A stretch of 64,000 bases of DNA from an uncultured Actinomycetes bacterium (GCA_903830655.1 CAIKUQ010000045.1:19893-83892), one strand, 5' to 3'; positions 39,966 through 52,068 are shown, counted from the first letter of the stretch. A program made the numbers and translations. The notes: a model not told the origin generated them from the letters alone.

Positions 39966-42571
39966 TCTTCGTTGTAGGTAGGAACCACAGCTGCGGTAGC
40001 GACGTGTGAGTCCTTGTCAAGACTCATCACTCGAACACCGCTAGCGTCTCGGCCCTGGACCGAGATATCCGACACCGAGGTGCGAATCATGACGCCGTCG
40101 CTTGAAGCCAACAACACTTCGTCTGTTGGGGTAGCCATCATGGCCGCAACAACAAATCCGCGAGTGGCCGTAATTTTCACGGCACGAACACCTTGGCCGC
40201 CGCGACCCTGAACGCTGAACTTGTTAACCTCAACACGCTTACCGAATCCGGCGTCCGTGACGACGAACAAGTCCGCGCCCTTTCGCACCACATCAAGCGA
40301 TATTGCGTGGTCCCCAGTCTTTAAGTTGATACCGCGAACACCGGTCGAATCGCGACCCATGTTGCGGACATCTTTTTCACTAAAGCGAATTCCTTGACCA
40401 CGGTAGGTAACAATCATTATTTCGTCTGAGCCACTCGTAGCAACTACGCGTACGACCTCGTCGTTATCACGCAAGTTGATTGCAATCCAACCCTCACGGC
40501 GACTCTTGTCGTATTCGGAGAAGGCAGTCTTCTTGATTGTTCCATTCTTCGTCGCAAAAACCAAGAACTTGTCCTTCGGGAAGTCTTCCGTGCTCACGAC
40601 AGCCTGAATTGATTCTCCCGGGTGCAAGCTCAGTAGGTTCACAATTGAGGTGCCCTTAGCGGTTCGTTCTTTCATGGGGAACTCGTGTCCGCGCAGGCGG
40701 AACACTCGACCCTGGTTCGAGAACAGCAATAGGTACGCGTGGCTGGTGGTGTGAATGATTTGGTCGACAAAGTCGTCATCTTTCAACTTCGCACCCTTCA
40801 CTCCTCGCCCACCGCGTGCTTGCACACGGAAGGTGTCTCCCGCCATGGCTTTTACGTAGCCGGACTTGGTGATGGTAATAACGATTTGCTCGTCTTGAAT
40901 TAGGTCCTCGACACCTAGTTCGCCTGGATCATTAATGATCTGAGTGAGCCGTTCGTTAGCGAACTTGTTGCGAATCGCAGTTAGCTCGTCTGAAATCACA
41001 GCACGGAGCCGTGTATCTGACTTCAAGATTGAGGTGAGTTCGGCGATGGTTTCGCGGAGCTTCTTCATCTCTTCTTCGAGTTCAGTTCGCCCAATCTTGG
41101 TTAGGCGACCCAAGGTCATGTCCAAAATGTGGTTGGCTTGCTCCTCGGTGAACTTGAATGGGGCCTTCATCAAAGCATCGCGAGCAGCTGAGCGGTCGGC
41201 GGCGGCACGAATCGTCTTGATGATTGCGTCCAGCATGTCGATGGCTTTAAGTAGGCCTTCGACAATGTGGGCACGCGCTTCGGCCTTTCGAAGACGGAAC
41301 TGGCTGCGACGAGTAACTACATCTACTTGGTGGGTGATGTAGTGACCAAGAGCCTGGGACAAGGTCAACGTGCGAGGAACGCCATCGACCAAGGCGAGCA
41401 GGTTAACTGAAAAGGTTGTCTGCAGCGAGGTGTTCTTGTAGAGCTTGTTCAACACCACATTCGCGTTGGCATCGCGCTTGAGTCGAATCACCAAGCGGGG
41501 CTGACGCCCAGCCGAGTCGTTTTGGACGGCGGCAATTCCTTCAATCTCCTTAGCGTTCACCAAGTCGGAGATTTTTTGCTCAATTGATTCAACCGATACT
41601 TCATAGGGGAACTGCGTAACCACAATGCGTGAGTCTCGAGTTCCCTCTTCAATCTCAGCCACCGCTCGTAGCTTGATTGAGCCCTTACCGGTCTTGTACG
41701 CGTCTTGAATTCCTTGACGACCAAGGATCTGGGCTCCCGTAGGAAAGTCAGGTCCCTTAACGAACTTCATCAACTCATCGTCGCTGGCCTTGGGATTAGC
41801 GAGCAGGTGCAATACAGCGTCGCTAACTTCGCCGAGGTTGTGTGGCGGAATCTTGGTCGCCATACCCACGGCAATTCCCTGTGATCCATTGACTAAGAGG
41901 TTGGGAAAGCGCGCCGGTAGAACGATTGGCTCTTGTGTTGAGTTGTCGTAGTTGGCCTGGAAGTCAACCGTCTCTTCGTCAATTGAGTCCAGCATTTCGA
42001 GCGCTAGTGGCGCGAGGCGACATTCGGTGTATCGCATCGCCGCAGCGCCTTCGTCTGGTCCGGTGCCACCGAAGTTTCCGTGACCACTGATGAGTGGGTG
42101 ACGCATCGAGAAGTCCACGACCATGCGAACCATGGCGTCATAGATTGCGCTGTCGCCGTGTGGGTGATAGGTACCCATGACTTCACCAACCACCTTGGCG
42201 CACTTGGTGTGCGGTCGGTCAGGGCGAAGACCCTGGTCAAACATTGAGTACAGGATGCGACGGTGGACGGGCTTTAAACCATCACGAACGTCAGGTAGTG
42301 CGCGCGAAACGATGACCGACATCGAATACTCGAGGAAGGATCGCTCCATCTCCAAGTTGATTTCGATTGGCTCGATATAGCCTTCAACCTCATCGGCACT
42401 AGGTGGTGTGACTGGTGGTTTTGCTCCCCCAGCGGCCACTTTGGCTAATGCCTTTTTGGCGGGTGCTGGTGTTTTCTTAGCGGGAGCGGCCTTCTTGGCT
42501 ACCGCTTTTTTGGCGGGAGCTTTGGTTGTTTTTTTAGGAGTTGCTTTAGTGGGTTTCTTGGGAGTGGCCAT
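39962..42571 (-). CDS. gyrA: DNA gyrase subunit A with Lys/Ala/Pro-rich N-terminal extension
   Basis: ERSFLEYSMSVIVSRALPDVRDGLKPVHRRILYSM, YHPHGDSAIYDAMVRM, C-terminal beta-pinwheel repeats; SD AGGAGG upstream of ATG. Confidence 0.97.
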   Translation of the reverse strand: MATPKKPTKATPKKTTKAPAKKAVAKKAAPAKKTPAPAKKALAKVAAGGAKPPVTPPSADEVEGYIEPIEINLEMERSFLEYSMSVIVSRALPDVRDGLKPVHRRILYSMFDQGLRPDRPHTKCAKVVGEVMGTYHPHGDSAIYDAMVRMVVDFSMRHPLISGHGNFGGTGPDEGAAAMRYTECRLAPLALEMLDSIDEETVDFQANYDNSTQEPIVLPARFPNLLVNGSQGIAVGMATKIPPHNLGEVSDAVLHLLANPKASDDELMKFVKGPDFPTGAQILGRQGIQDAYKTGKGSIKLRAVAEIEEGTRDSRIVVTQFPYEVSVESIEQKISDLVNAKEIEGIAAVQNDSAGRQPRLVIRLKRDANANVVLNKLYKNTSLQTTFSVNLLALVDGVPRTLTLSQALGHYITHQVDVVTRRSQFRLRKAEARAHIVEGLLKAIDMLDAIIKTIRAAADRSAARDALMKAPFKFTEEQANHILDMTLGRLTKIGRTELEEEMKKLRETIAELTSILKSDTRLRAVISDELTAIRNKFANERLTQIINDPGELGVEDLIQDEQIVITITKSGYVKAMAGDTFRVQARGGRGVKGAKLKDDDFVDQIIHTTSHAYLLLFSNQGRVFRLRGHEFPMKERTAKGTSIVNLLSLHPGESIQAVVSTEDFPKDKFLVFATKNGTIKKTAFSEYDKSRREGWIAINLRDNDEVVRVVATSGSDEIMIVTYRGQGIRFSEKDVRNMGRDSTGVRGINLKTGDHAISLDVVRKGADLFVVTDAGFGKRVEVNKFSVQGRGGQGVRAVKITATRGFVVAAMMATPTDEVLLASSDGVMIRTSVSDISVQGRDASGVRVMSLDKDSHVATAAVVPTYNED

Positions 42572-42584
42572 AGTAAATAACCTC

Positions 42585-44534
<1,950 letters not shown>

Positions 44535-44628
44535 TCAAGGAAAAATCAGGGTGAAATAGTTAAATTTCTGCATTCATTCTACCCGACTACGGGTGAGTTT
44601 TGGTACCCAAAGGTCGTTACGGGGCCTT

Positions 44629-44934
44629 TTACGCTTCGCTAATACGGGTTTTTAACGAAGTTGGCGCCTTATCCCCCAAAACGGAAAATCCGCGCAAGAT
44701 TAGAGGGGTGTCGCTGATGATTCTTTGTGCGAACGCTCCAGAGGGGACGCGAACGATTAGCACCCCATCTTTAATCATCTCTGGTTGACAACGCTGTGCG
44801 ACTACCGGCTCAACAATGGTCGGCCACAACGCTTGGATGTCGTCGATTATTCGAAGATCGACCTTTTTTAATCTGCCGGCTAACACATCGAGCATTTCGC
44901 TCAAGGGCACAATGCGCTCACTCCGTCGACTCAT
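44629..44934 (-). CDS. DUF721 / DciA family protein
   Basis: Located between recF and gyrB; LWPTIVEPVVAQRCQPEMIKDGVLIVRVPSGAFAQRI. Confidence 0.8.
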   Translation of the reverse strand: MSRRSERIVPLSEMLDVLAGRLKKVDLRIIDDIQALWPTIVEPVVAQRCQPEMIKDGVLIVRVPSGAFAQRIISDTPLILRGFSVLGDKAPTSLKTRISEA

Positions 44935-46013
44935 GAGTTCCTTTGGGTTAGATCAATCACAACCGCCGGCTCCATCCCGGAAGGGAGCGGTGAGGCGGTG
45001 GTGACGAGGGTTTGTCCTTTGGGGAGTAGTTCGAGTAATTGATCGCTTCGGTAGGGGTCTAGTTCGCTAAAGACGTCGTCGAGCAACAAGAGGGGGTCTA
45101 CGCCGCGGGTCTTCTTGATGAGTTCGTGTCCGGCCAAGCGCAGAGCGAGCGCCAGGGTCCGTTGTTCGCCCTGGGACGCTTGGTGCCTTGAGTCTCGCCC
45201 ATTTAATTCAATGAGTAGATCATCAAGGTGGGGTCCCAGTACGGTGCTGCCACGTAACACTTCGTGACGAAACTCTTTGGCTAGTTCATCATTGAGGTTT
45301 CCGGACCAAGAGATTTGAAATTTCAACTCCACCCGGTCATCTTGTTGAGAAATTTGAGAATATTTTTGTTGGACTAGTGGGGTGAGTTGTTTAATAATTT
45401 CTATTCGGAGCTGGTTTAGTTTTTCTGCGGATTGCACAAACTGGAGTGTCCAGACGGTGAGCTCTGCTTCGATAGATCCGGTGGGGAGTTGTTTTTCTAA
45501 GGATTTAAGAAAGGCGTTGCGTTGCTTGAGTACTCGTATGAAGGTGGCCACGGTTTCTTCATTTTCGGGCGCCACATCACCAATTAGAAGATCCAAAAAG
45601 TGTCGCCGGTGGGAGCCACTTTCTCTAATAATTTCAACACCCTCTGGGGTGAAAATTGTGATTGGCATGAGTTCGGCTAGCAGCGCCCGGGACGCCGGTT
45701 TCTTTCCGTTCACGAGCATTTGTTTTGTGGTTCGGTGTTCGTTCTTAGTAAGGGTGAGATCGACTTGGAGCCGGCGTTCCTGCTGGAACACCACTCCGTG
45801 CACTTCCGCTTGAACGGAGCCCGAGTGAATTAGGTGGGAAGAACTGTTAGTTCGAAATGACCCGAGGGTACCCAGGCAATACACCGCTTCGAGAACTGAG
45901 GTTTTCCCTGTGCCGTTTGGTGACACAAACACCGTAACGGCGTCAGGATCTGGGTGGAAGGAATATTCCTCAAAGATTCTGAAATTACGAACGGTGAGTT
46001 CATGCAGCCCCAC
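44931..46013 (-). CDS. recF: DNA replication and repair protein RecF
   Basis: LTVRNFRIFEEYSF, PNGTGKTSVLEAVYCLG, GPHLDDLLIELNGRDSRHQASQGEQRTLALALRLA. Confidence 0.95.
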   Translation of the reverse strand: MGLHELTVRNFRIFEEYSFHPDPDAVTVFVSPNGTGKTSVLEAVYCLGTLGSFRTNSSSHLIHSGSVQAEVHGVVFQQERRLQVDLTLTKNEHRTTKQMLVNGKKPASRALLAELMPITIFTPEGVEIIRESGSHRRHFLDLLIGDVAPENEETVATFIRVLKQRNAFLKSLEKQLPTGSIEAELTVWTLQFVQSAEKLNQLRIEIIKQLTPLVQQKYSQISQQDDRVELKFQISWSGNLNDELAKEFRHEVLRGSTVLGPHLDDLLIELNGRDSRHQASQGEQRTLALALRLAGHELIKKTRGVDPLLLLDDVFSELDPYRSDQLLELLPKGQTLVTTASPLPSGMEPAVVIDLTQRNS

Positions 46014-46028
46014 TGAGATAATCCTTGG

Positions 46029-47126
46029 TTAGATGCGAACGGGCATCAAGAGATATTTGAATTTCTCATCATCTACTCCGTGAATCAACGCGGGGCGAAC
46101 GGAGTCAGAAATCTCGAGAACAATTTCGTCCCCCACTACTGATTCAATTCCTTCGATGAGGAATAGTGGATTGAACGCAATGGTGATTTCTTCACCTGAG
46201 TAATCTGCCTGAATTTTGTCTTCCACATCTCCGGAGTCTTGGCTTTGGGTGCGGATCTCTAAAGTTAGTTCCTTTAGGGTTAACCGCACTGACGCGTTGT
46301 GGTCTTTAGCCATCAGTTTTGCCCGGCGCAGGGAGTTAAGGAGCGTGTCTTTAGCAATCCTCAGCTGACTGGTAAAGCTGGTGGGGATGAGTTGTAAGAC
46401 AGAGGGGTAGTTTCCGTCGATAAGGCGTGACGAAATAGAGGTCTCGCCCACCACAAAAGAAATCTCTGAATCGGTGACTGTTATTCCAATAGTGGCTTCT
46501 TCGCTTAGGTTTGCCGCCGCTCGCTGTAATTCACTGAGGGCGCGGGCTGGAACCAGGAGATCTTTGTTTGAATTAAATGGTGGAACTCCAATTACGTCAC
46601 GTACTGCGAGCCGGTATGAGTCGGTTGCGATGAGTCGTAGATTGCCACCCTCTGCTGTTAATAAGACACCCGTCAAAAGAGGGCGTGCATCATCGGTTGC
46701 GGCTGCGCGAATTGTTTGTGCTAATCCGTGAGCTAAATCACCTGCGGGGATTTCTACGATGGCTCCTGATATAGGTGAAATCTTTGGGTAGTCGGCTACG
46801 GGGAAGGTTCGAAGATTAAAACGCGCGTTGTTGAGCTCGACTTCAACGTTCTCCCCTTCGGTGTGAACAGATACCGCTCCAGACTCAAGTGATCTAACCA
46901 CCTCACCAATAAGTCGGGCAGGGACGACAACTGACCCATCTTCTGAACCAACAACCATAAAGGAGGTTCGAACAGTGAGGTCCGTGTCAGTACCTGTAAT
47001 GGTCAGTTGGTTGCCCTGGAGGTTTAGGAGAATCCCTGACGGTGCACCCAGGGTGCGGTTGGAGACAGCGCGACCAGCGGCGCTCAGGGCCTCGGCCAAG
47101 ATATCTCGCTCAGATTTAAATTTCAT
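46029..47126 (-). CDS. dnaN: DNA polymerase III beta sliding clamp
   Basis: MKFKSERDILAEALSAAGRAVSNRT; ARPLLTGVLL; ATDSYRLAVRD; YLLMPVRI end; start ATG at 47126. Confidence 0.96.
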   Translation of the reverse strand: MKFKSERDILAEALSAAGRAVSNRTLGAPSGILLNLQGNQLTITGTDTDLTVRTSFMVVGSEDGSVVVPARLIGEVVRSLESGAVSVHTEGENVEVELNNARFNLRTFPVADYPKISPISGAIVEIPAGDLAHGLAQTIRAAATDDARPLLTGVLLTAEGGNLRLIATDSYRLAVRDVIGVPPFNSNKDLLVPARALSELQRAAANLSEEATIGITVTDSEISFVVGETSISSRLIDGNYPSVLQLIPTSFTSQLRIAKDTLLNSLRRAKLMAKDHNASVRLTLKELTLEIRTQSQDSGDVEDKIQADYSGEEITIAFNPLFLIEGIESVVGDEIVLEISDSVRPALIHGVDDEKFKYLLMPVRI

Positions 47127-47375
47127 ACTTTGCCTTTCTAACGGACTGCAGTTACAACTGTTGATTTCATTTAAGTAAGTAGTTAAGTAGTAGTAGCCCT
47201 GTGGATTGTTGATTACTTTGTAAAACCCCTGATAAAGAGGATTCAACTAGAACCTTCAAAACACACAACGTTGTCCAAAACTCCTTAAACCTTCTTTATT
47301 CAACCTTGACGTCATGTGGATTAATCAAAGCAAAGACACTAGTTATAAACACCAACGTCCTCACCTTTTACACAA
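47127..47375. other. putative oriC (dnaA-dnaN intergenic region)
   Basis: AT-rich gap between dnaN and dnaA with DnaA-box-like 9-mers TGTGGATTG (47200-47208), TGTGGATTA (47315-47323), TTTTACACA (47366-47374). Confidence 0.65.
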
Positions 47376-48755
47376 CTAGCCGCGCGTGTCGCCCTGTAAC
47401 TTTCTCTTCAATTTATTTACTTCATCTAACAAAACCGAATCAACCGGGAGCTGCTCTTTCATTTTTTCCACCGCTGAGATAACCGTGGTGTGGTTACGAC
47501 CATCAAAAACTCTGGCAATCATGGGATATGAGTAGTTGTTAAGCAGGTCCCTAAACAGATACATCGCCACATGTCTGGCGTGGACCAGGGGGCGAAGTCG
47601 CTTCGATCCACGAACCTCATCAACGGTTAATCCATAAAAATCAGCGACGGTTTTTAAGATGGTGTCCGGCTTCAAAATTATTTGTTCTGATCCCAAATTG
47701 TTGAGGTGGTTCTTAGCCAACTCGAGGGAGATTGGCTCTTGACGCAGATTCGAAAATGCGCGAAGCATGGTGATTGATCCTTCGAGCTCGCGAATGTTGT
47801 CACGAACACGACGCGCAATCCATTCAACAACTTCATCAGGAAGTCGCACGCCCTCAGCCTCAGCTTTTGATCTGAGGATATTGATGCGAGTTTCTAAATC
47901 GGGCTGGTCGACCTCGGTGATAAGCCCCTGGAGCAGACGAGTGCGGAACCGTTCATCTAACCAACCAAGGTCGCGGGGAGAACGATCGGAGGTCAACACA
48001 ACTTGCTTGCCTGAATCACGCAAAGCGTTATAGGTGTGAAACACCTCTTCAGCAAAAGCGGGACCGCGGGTCTCCATAAATTGAAAGTCGTCAATTAAAA
48101 AGACGTCAATTTCACGGTACCGGTTGTGCATAGCGAGTTGGGTTTTGGAGCGAATCGCATCTAAAAAGTCATTCAGATATGTCTCGGTGGTGACGTAACG
48201 AACACGACGCTCGGGATAGTTCTCCTGAATGTAATTACCAATTGCGTGAAGCAGGTGGGTCTTGCCCAAACCAGAGTTACCGTGGATGATGAGAGGGTTG
48301 TAGGAGCGACCAGGAATCTCCGCAACCGCTAAAGCGGCCGCTGCGGCGAAGGCGTTGGAGGGACCTTCAATAAAAGTGGCGAAGGTCATACGAGGATCAA
48401 GTTTTACTGAACGCTCAGAGCGCACACCAGCGACTTCCACAACCGCCGGTTCGGTTGGGTTGTGGAACTCTTCCATGTAGGGCTCAGCCATGAGAGCTTC
48501 GTTTACCGTGAGGGACACCTCTACTTGTTGACCCACCAAGGCGGAGGCTTGTTCAGTGATGAATTCGAGATAACGCTGTTGGATGCGAGTCTTTTGAATT
48601 TCATTCGGCACGCCAATTACAAGGAGGTTGTCGTGGAAATCAACAAGACGCAGTGCATTAAGTCCCGCCATCCACATCGACTCGGTTGCATTGTGCCGCA
48701 AGGACTCTCGCAACCCACTCCAAAACTCTTCACCACTCAACATTGATTCCTCCAC
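47376..48755 (-). CDS. dnaA: chromosomal replication initiator protein DnaA
   Basis: NPLIIHGNSGLGKTHLLHAIGNYI, VFLIDDFQFMETRG, RSPRDLGWLDERFRTRLLQGLITEV, GRNHTTVISAVEKM. Confidence 0.98.
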   Translation of the reverse strand: MEESMLSGEEFWSGLRESLRHNATESMWMAGLNALRLVDFHDNLLVIGVPNEIQKTRIQQRYLEFITEQASALVGQQVEVSLTVNEALMAEPYMEEFHNPTEPAVVEVAGVRSERSVKLDPRMTFATFIEGPSNAFAAAAALAVAEIPGRSYNPLIIHGNSGLGKTHLLHAIGNYIQENYPERRVRYVTTETYLNDFLDAIRSKTQLAMHNRYREIDVFLIDDFQFMETRGPAFAEEVFHTYNALRDSGKQVVLTSDRSPRDLGWLDERFRTRLLQGLITEVDQPDLETRINILRSKAEAEGVRLPDEVVEWIARRVRDNIRELEGSITMLRAFSNLRQEPISLELAKNHLNNLGSEQIILKPDTILKTVADFYGLTVDEVRGSKRLRPLVHARHVAMYLFRDLLNNYSYPMIARVFDGRNHTTVISAVEKMKEQLPVDSVLLDEVNKLKRKLQGDTRG

Positions 48756-48770
48756 AGAACGACTTTGACC

Positions 48771-48779
48771 TTATCCACA
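48771..48779 (+). promoter_or_regulatory. DnaA box (perfect TTATCCACA)
   Basis: Exact consensus 9-mer in the dnaA-rpmH intergenic region. Confidence 0.75.
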
Positions 48780-48952
48780 GGGGCTAGGGGCGCGCCATTC
48801 GGACAACGCCACTTCAGGGGAGATAACCATACACCGAGTGGCGATGGCCGACTTTGCGCCGAGCCCTGCGATGCACTAACATTGTGCAACTCAGCCGGCG
48901 GTTGCACTCCAGGAGGCATCGCCGAGCAGGTCTGAATTTAGAAGAGGATTCT

Positions 48953-49087
48953 ATGAAGCGTACGTACCAACCAAATCAGCGTAAAAGGGCTAAAAGTCAC
49001 GGTTTTCGTGCCCGTATGCGCACCAAGGCCGGGCGAGCAGTTTTGAAGGCTCGCCGTGCCAAGGGACGCCGCAGCTTGACGGTTTAA
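48953..49087 (+). CDS. rpmH: 50S ribosomal protein L34
   Basis: [44 protein letters not shown]. Confidence 0.98.
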   Translation: MKRTYQPNQRKRAKSHGFRARMRTKAGRAVLKARRAKGRRSLTV

Positions 49088-49091
49088 GAGC

Positions 49092-49427
49092 ATGCCCGGG
49101 CGGGTCCATACCCGTCGACAGTTTGCGCTCTTTGCTCGGCCCTCAGCTCGTGGTTCTAGCGGCCCTCTTCGGATCAGTTTCGTCGAAGGTGGCTCCCCCG
49201 CCAGCCAGGTCAACGTAGCATTCGCAATCAGTCGAAAGGTAGGCAATGCGGTCGAGAGAAATCTCATCCGCCGCCGACTCCGGGCTCTCTGTGACGAGAT
49301 GACCCCTTCGCTAAAATCAGGGAATTACCTGATCAGAGCGGCCATCGAGACTCCAACCCTTACCTATGACGAACTTCGTACCCACCTTAAAAACGCCCTT
49401 GAGCGCTGCAAAACCCTTGAAAAATAG
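49092..49427 (+). CDS. rnpA: ribonuclease P protein component
   Basis: [24 protein letters not shown] directly after rpmH. Confidence 0.94.
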   Translation: MPGRVHTRRQFALFARPSARGSSGPLRISFVEGGSPASQVNVAFAISRKVGNAVERNLIRRRLRALCDEMTPSLKSGNYLIRAAIETPTLTYDELRTHLKNALERCKTLEK

Positions 49428-49659
49428 CCTATTTTCACGCTTTTTGTCCCGCGGAATCCACGCCTATCAGCACCTCAATGCTGGAAAGGCTTCACCTTGT
49501 CGATTCATCCCAACCTGCTCGAATTACGCCCTTGAGGCGATCGAAACCCACGGAGCCCTAAAAGGCTCCGGTTTGTCCCTACGCCGTATTGGTCGTTGCC
49601 GTCCCGGCGGCGCTCATGGCGTTGACCTTGTACCAACAAAGAAGGAGAGCAACAACTAA
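49366..49659 (+). CDS. yidD: membrane protein insertion efficiency factor YidD (true start may be further downstream)
   Basis: [46 protein letters not shown]. Confidence 0.9.
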   Translation: MTNFVPTLKTPLSAAKPLKNSLFSRFLSRGIHAYQHLNAGKASPCRFIPTCSNYALEAIETHGALKGSGLSLRRIGRCRPGGAHGVDLVPTKKESNN

Positions 49660-50558
49660 TGCATTCCATAATCCACGCAATTGGCGCAGTTTTTCAGCCA
49701 ATTTTCACCCTATTTGGCTGGTTGATGGCCTTTTTCTACGGGATCGTACCCAACTACGCCCTAGCCATCACCCTGCTCACGATTGTCATCATGGGGGCTT
49801 TAACCCCATTTACGGTGAAAAGCACCAAATCAATGCAATCAATGGCTCGTTTGCAACCAGAAATCAAGAAATTGCAGGCAAAATACAAGGGAGCTGAGAA
49901 TCGCGCCCAGTTAAACGAAGAGATGATGAAGCTCTACCGCGAAGAAGGGGCCAACCCAGTCGGCGGATGCCTACCCCTGCTTCTCCAAGCTCCATTCCTT
50001 TTCATCCTGTATCAAGTAATTAAAGGACTTTCTAACCAGGTCCTGGCCCACGGGATGCTGGTTTCCCAGCCCCGCTACATTCCTGGGACCTCCAAGATGT
50101 ACCACGATTTGTTGGTAAGTCATGGAAAAATCGATGTTTTTGGGATGGATATGAGCTTGAAGCTCTTCAGCCACCACGCCACCACCGTGGCCGCTATCCC
50201 CTTCTTCGCCATTGTCCTGTTCGCCGTCGGCCTTCAGTACTTCCAGATGGCTCAATTGAACCGTCGAAGTATGAAGTCGGGCCAAGAGATGTCCTCGCAG
50301 CAGAAGATGACCCAGCGCTTCATGCCGATTCTTTTCGCATACTTCTATATGGTTATCCCAGCAGCAGTCGTGCTCTATATGGTTGTTTCCTCAGTTATTC
50401 GCATTATTACTCAAGATGTCATGTTCCGCACCGGCGTAGTTACCACCGGCAAGCCAGCCGAGCGCGAGCTTCCCGCAGTGCAGGACGACAAAACCTCAAC
50501 TTCAAAGCCCGGAGTGCAACCTCGGGCTAAGAACAAGCGTAAAAGGAAGGACCGTTAA
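49659..50558 (+). CDS. yidC: membrane protein insertase YidC
   Basis: NYALAITLLTIVIMGALTPFTVKSTKSMQSMARLQPEIKKLQAKYKG; GCLPLLLQAPFLFILYQVI. Confidence 0.95.
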   Translation: MHSIIHAIGAVFQPIFTLFGWLMAFFYGIVPNYALAITLLTIVIMGALTPFTVKSTKSMQSMARLQPEIKKLQAKYKGAENRAQLNEEMMKLYREEGANPVGGCLPLLLQAPFLFILYQVIKGLSNQVLAHGMLVSQPRYIPGTSKMYHDLLVSHGKIDVFGMDMSLKLFSHHATTVAAIPFFAIVLFAVGLQYFQMAQLNRRSMKSGQEMSSQQKMTQRFMPILFAYFYMVIPAAVVLYMVVSSVIRIITQDVMFRTGVVTTGKPAERELPAVQDDKTSTSKPGVQPRAKNKRKRKDR

Positions 50559-51391
50559 TGGATTGGGTAGAAACCACTGGTAAAACAGTAGAAGAAGCCA
50601 CCGAACGCGCCCTCACCCACCTGGGTGTAGGTCGTACAGATGCTGAGATCGAGGTTCTAGAAGAACCAAAGACCAGTATTTTCGGTAAAGCTAAGGGAGA
50701 GGCTCGAATTAAAGCTCGAGTTCGACCTGCTGGACCACGACCAAAGCGGTCATCAGGCCGCACTAGTCGCCCCTCAGAGAACCGTCGACCTCGCAACGAC
50801 CGTGGCCCAAAGCCTGAAGGTTCAGCGCGTAAGGAAAATGAAAGCCAAAGACCACCACGTGCAGAAAAGCCTCGCGCCCCAAGGGAGCATGGCAACCAGG
50901 AGGAGAAAGTGTCAACTACCGTTCCACTAGCCGATCAGGGTGCCCTTGGTAAGGAGTTCCTTGAGGGTTTGTTGAAGTCTATGCAGATCACCGCAACAGT
51001 GTCGGTCAAAGAAATTGACGCCGAAACTGTTGAAATAGCAGTAAATCACGAACCGCCCACCGAACTTGGTGTGCTGGTTGGACCCCGTGGCACCACCCTG
51101 CAGGCCCTCCAAGAGGTCACGCGAACCCTCGTTCAGTCGAAGGTGACGGGACGCACCGACCGAATTTTGGTTGACGTTGCCCACTACCGCGAGCGCCGTG
51201 TAGCCGCTCTTGGCCGCTTCGCCCAACAGGTAGCTGAAGAGGTTGTTGAATCGGGAGAAGAGCGAGCACTAGAGCCTATGAGTTCAGCTGATCGTAAGGC
51301 TGTGCACGACGCATTAACCGATAACTCAGGCATTACGACTCGCTCTGAGGGTGAAGAACCACGTCGTTTCGTGGTCATTGCCCCGGCGTAA
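50558..51391 (+). CDS. jag: Jag/KhpB RNA-binding protein (Jag-N, KH, R3H)
   Basis: VETTGKTVEEATERALTHLGVGRTDAEIEVLEEPKTSIFG; GPRGTTLQALQEVTRTLV; R3H region EPMSSADRKAVHDAL. Confidence 0.92.
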   Translation: MDWVETTGKTVEEATERALTHLGVGRTDAEIEVLEEPKTSIFGKAKGEARIKARVRPAGPRPKRSSGRTSRPSENRRPRNDRGPKPEGSARKENESQRPPRAEKPRAPREHGNQEEKVSTTVPLADQGALGKEFLEGLLKSMQITATVSVKEIDAETVEIAVNHEPPTELGVLVGPRGTTLQALQEVTRTLVQSKVTGRTDRILVDVAHYRERRVAALGRFAQQVAEEVVESGEERALEPMSSADRKAVHDALTDNSGITTRSEGEEPRRFVVIAPA

Positions 51392-51397
51392 ACTGCC

Positions 51398-52021
51398 GTG
51401 ACTAACGCTTGGTTGCCCCGTTCTCTTGAAATATCAAGGGAACGGGGCTTCTTATCGCCCCAACCACTTGAGCCACAAATCGAACACGCACGGGGCTTTG
51501 TGGCGGCTTGGAACTCGGTTTCCCCTACTCCCCCAGTAAATTTCCTAGATTTAGGCAGTGGCGGAGGACTTCCCGGGCTCGTTCTCCTTCAGGAATGGAA
51601 TATTTCAGCAGTTCTCATGGATGCAATGGAAAAGCGCGTAGCGTTCCTCCAGGAGGTGCTGGACTTTGAAGATGCCCCGGGCCAAGCAATTGCTATCCAA
51701 GCGCGGGCCGAAGAGCTCTCTCGAGACCCGGATTACCAAGAATCCTTTGATCTCGTTACTGCGCGAAGCTTTGGCCCACCCGCCGTTACCGCAGAATGCG
51801 CTGTACGGTTCCTGAAAATAGGCGGCTACCTCATAGTCTCCGAGCCGCCAGACGATAATGCCCCAAATCGTTGGTTGGTTGAAGGTTTACAGAAGGTTGG
51901 GCTAGAAGACCTCGGCCGACACCGCTTTGGCTCAGCATTCCAAATTCTCCGCAAAAAGTCCCGCACCCCTAGCTTTTACCCTAGGGAATCCGGAACTCCG
52001 AAGAAAAAACCACTCTTTTAG
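51398..52021 (+). CDS. rsmG: 16S rRNA (guanine-N7) methyltransferase RsmG
   Basis: NFLDLGSGGGLPGLVLL, VLMDAMEKRVAFLQEVL; position between jag and parA; GTG start. Confidence 0.88.
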   Translation: MTNAWLPRSLEISRERGFLSPQPLEPQIEHARGFVAAWNSVSPTPPVNFLDLGSGGGLPGLVLLQEWNISAVLMDAMEKRVAFLQEVLDFEDAPGQAIAIQARAEELSRDPDYQESFDLVTARSFGPPAVTAECAVRFLKIGGYLIVSEPPDDNAPNRWLVEGLQKVGLEDLGRHRFGSAFQILRKKSRTPSFYPRESGTPKKKPLF

Positions 52022-52030
52022 GGCCGAGAA

Positions 52031-52046
52031 TGTTTCACGTGAAACA
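52031..52046. promoter_or_regulatory. parS site 1
   Basis: Perfect TGTTTCACGTGAAACA. Confidence 0.95.
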
Positions 52047-52068
52047 TTCTGACGAAGCCGAGTCCAAT

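Noticed and set aside
46029-47246. Long dnaN ORF start at 47246
   Set aside because: N-terminal extension MNPLYQGFYKV... is not DnaN-like; ATG at 47126 (MKFKSERDIL) is the likely start and the upstream part belongs to the putative oriC.
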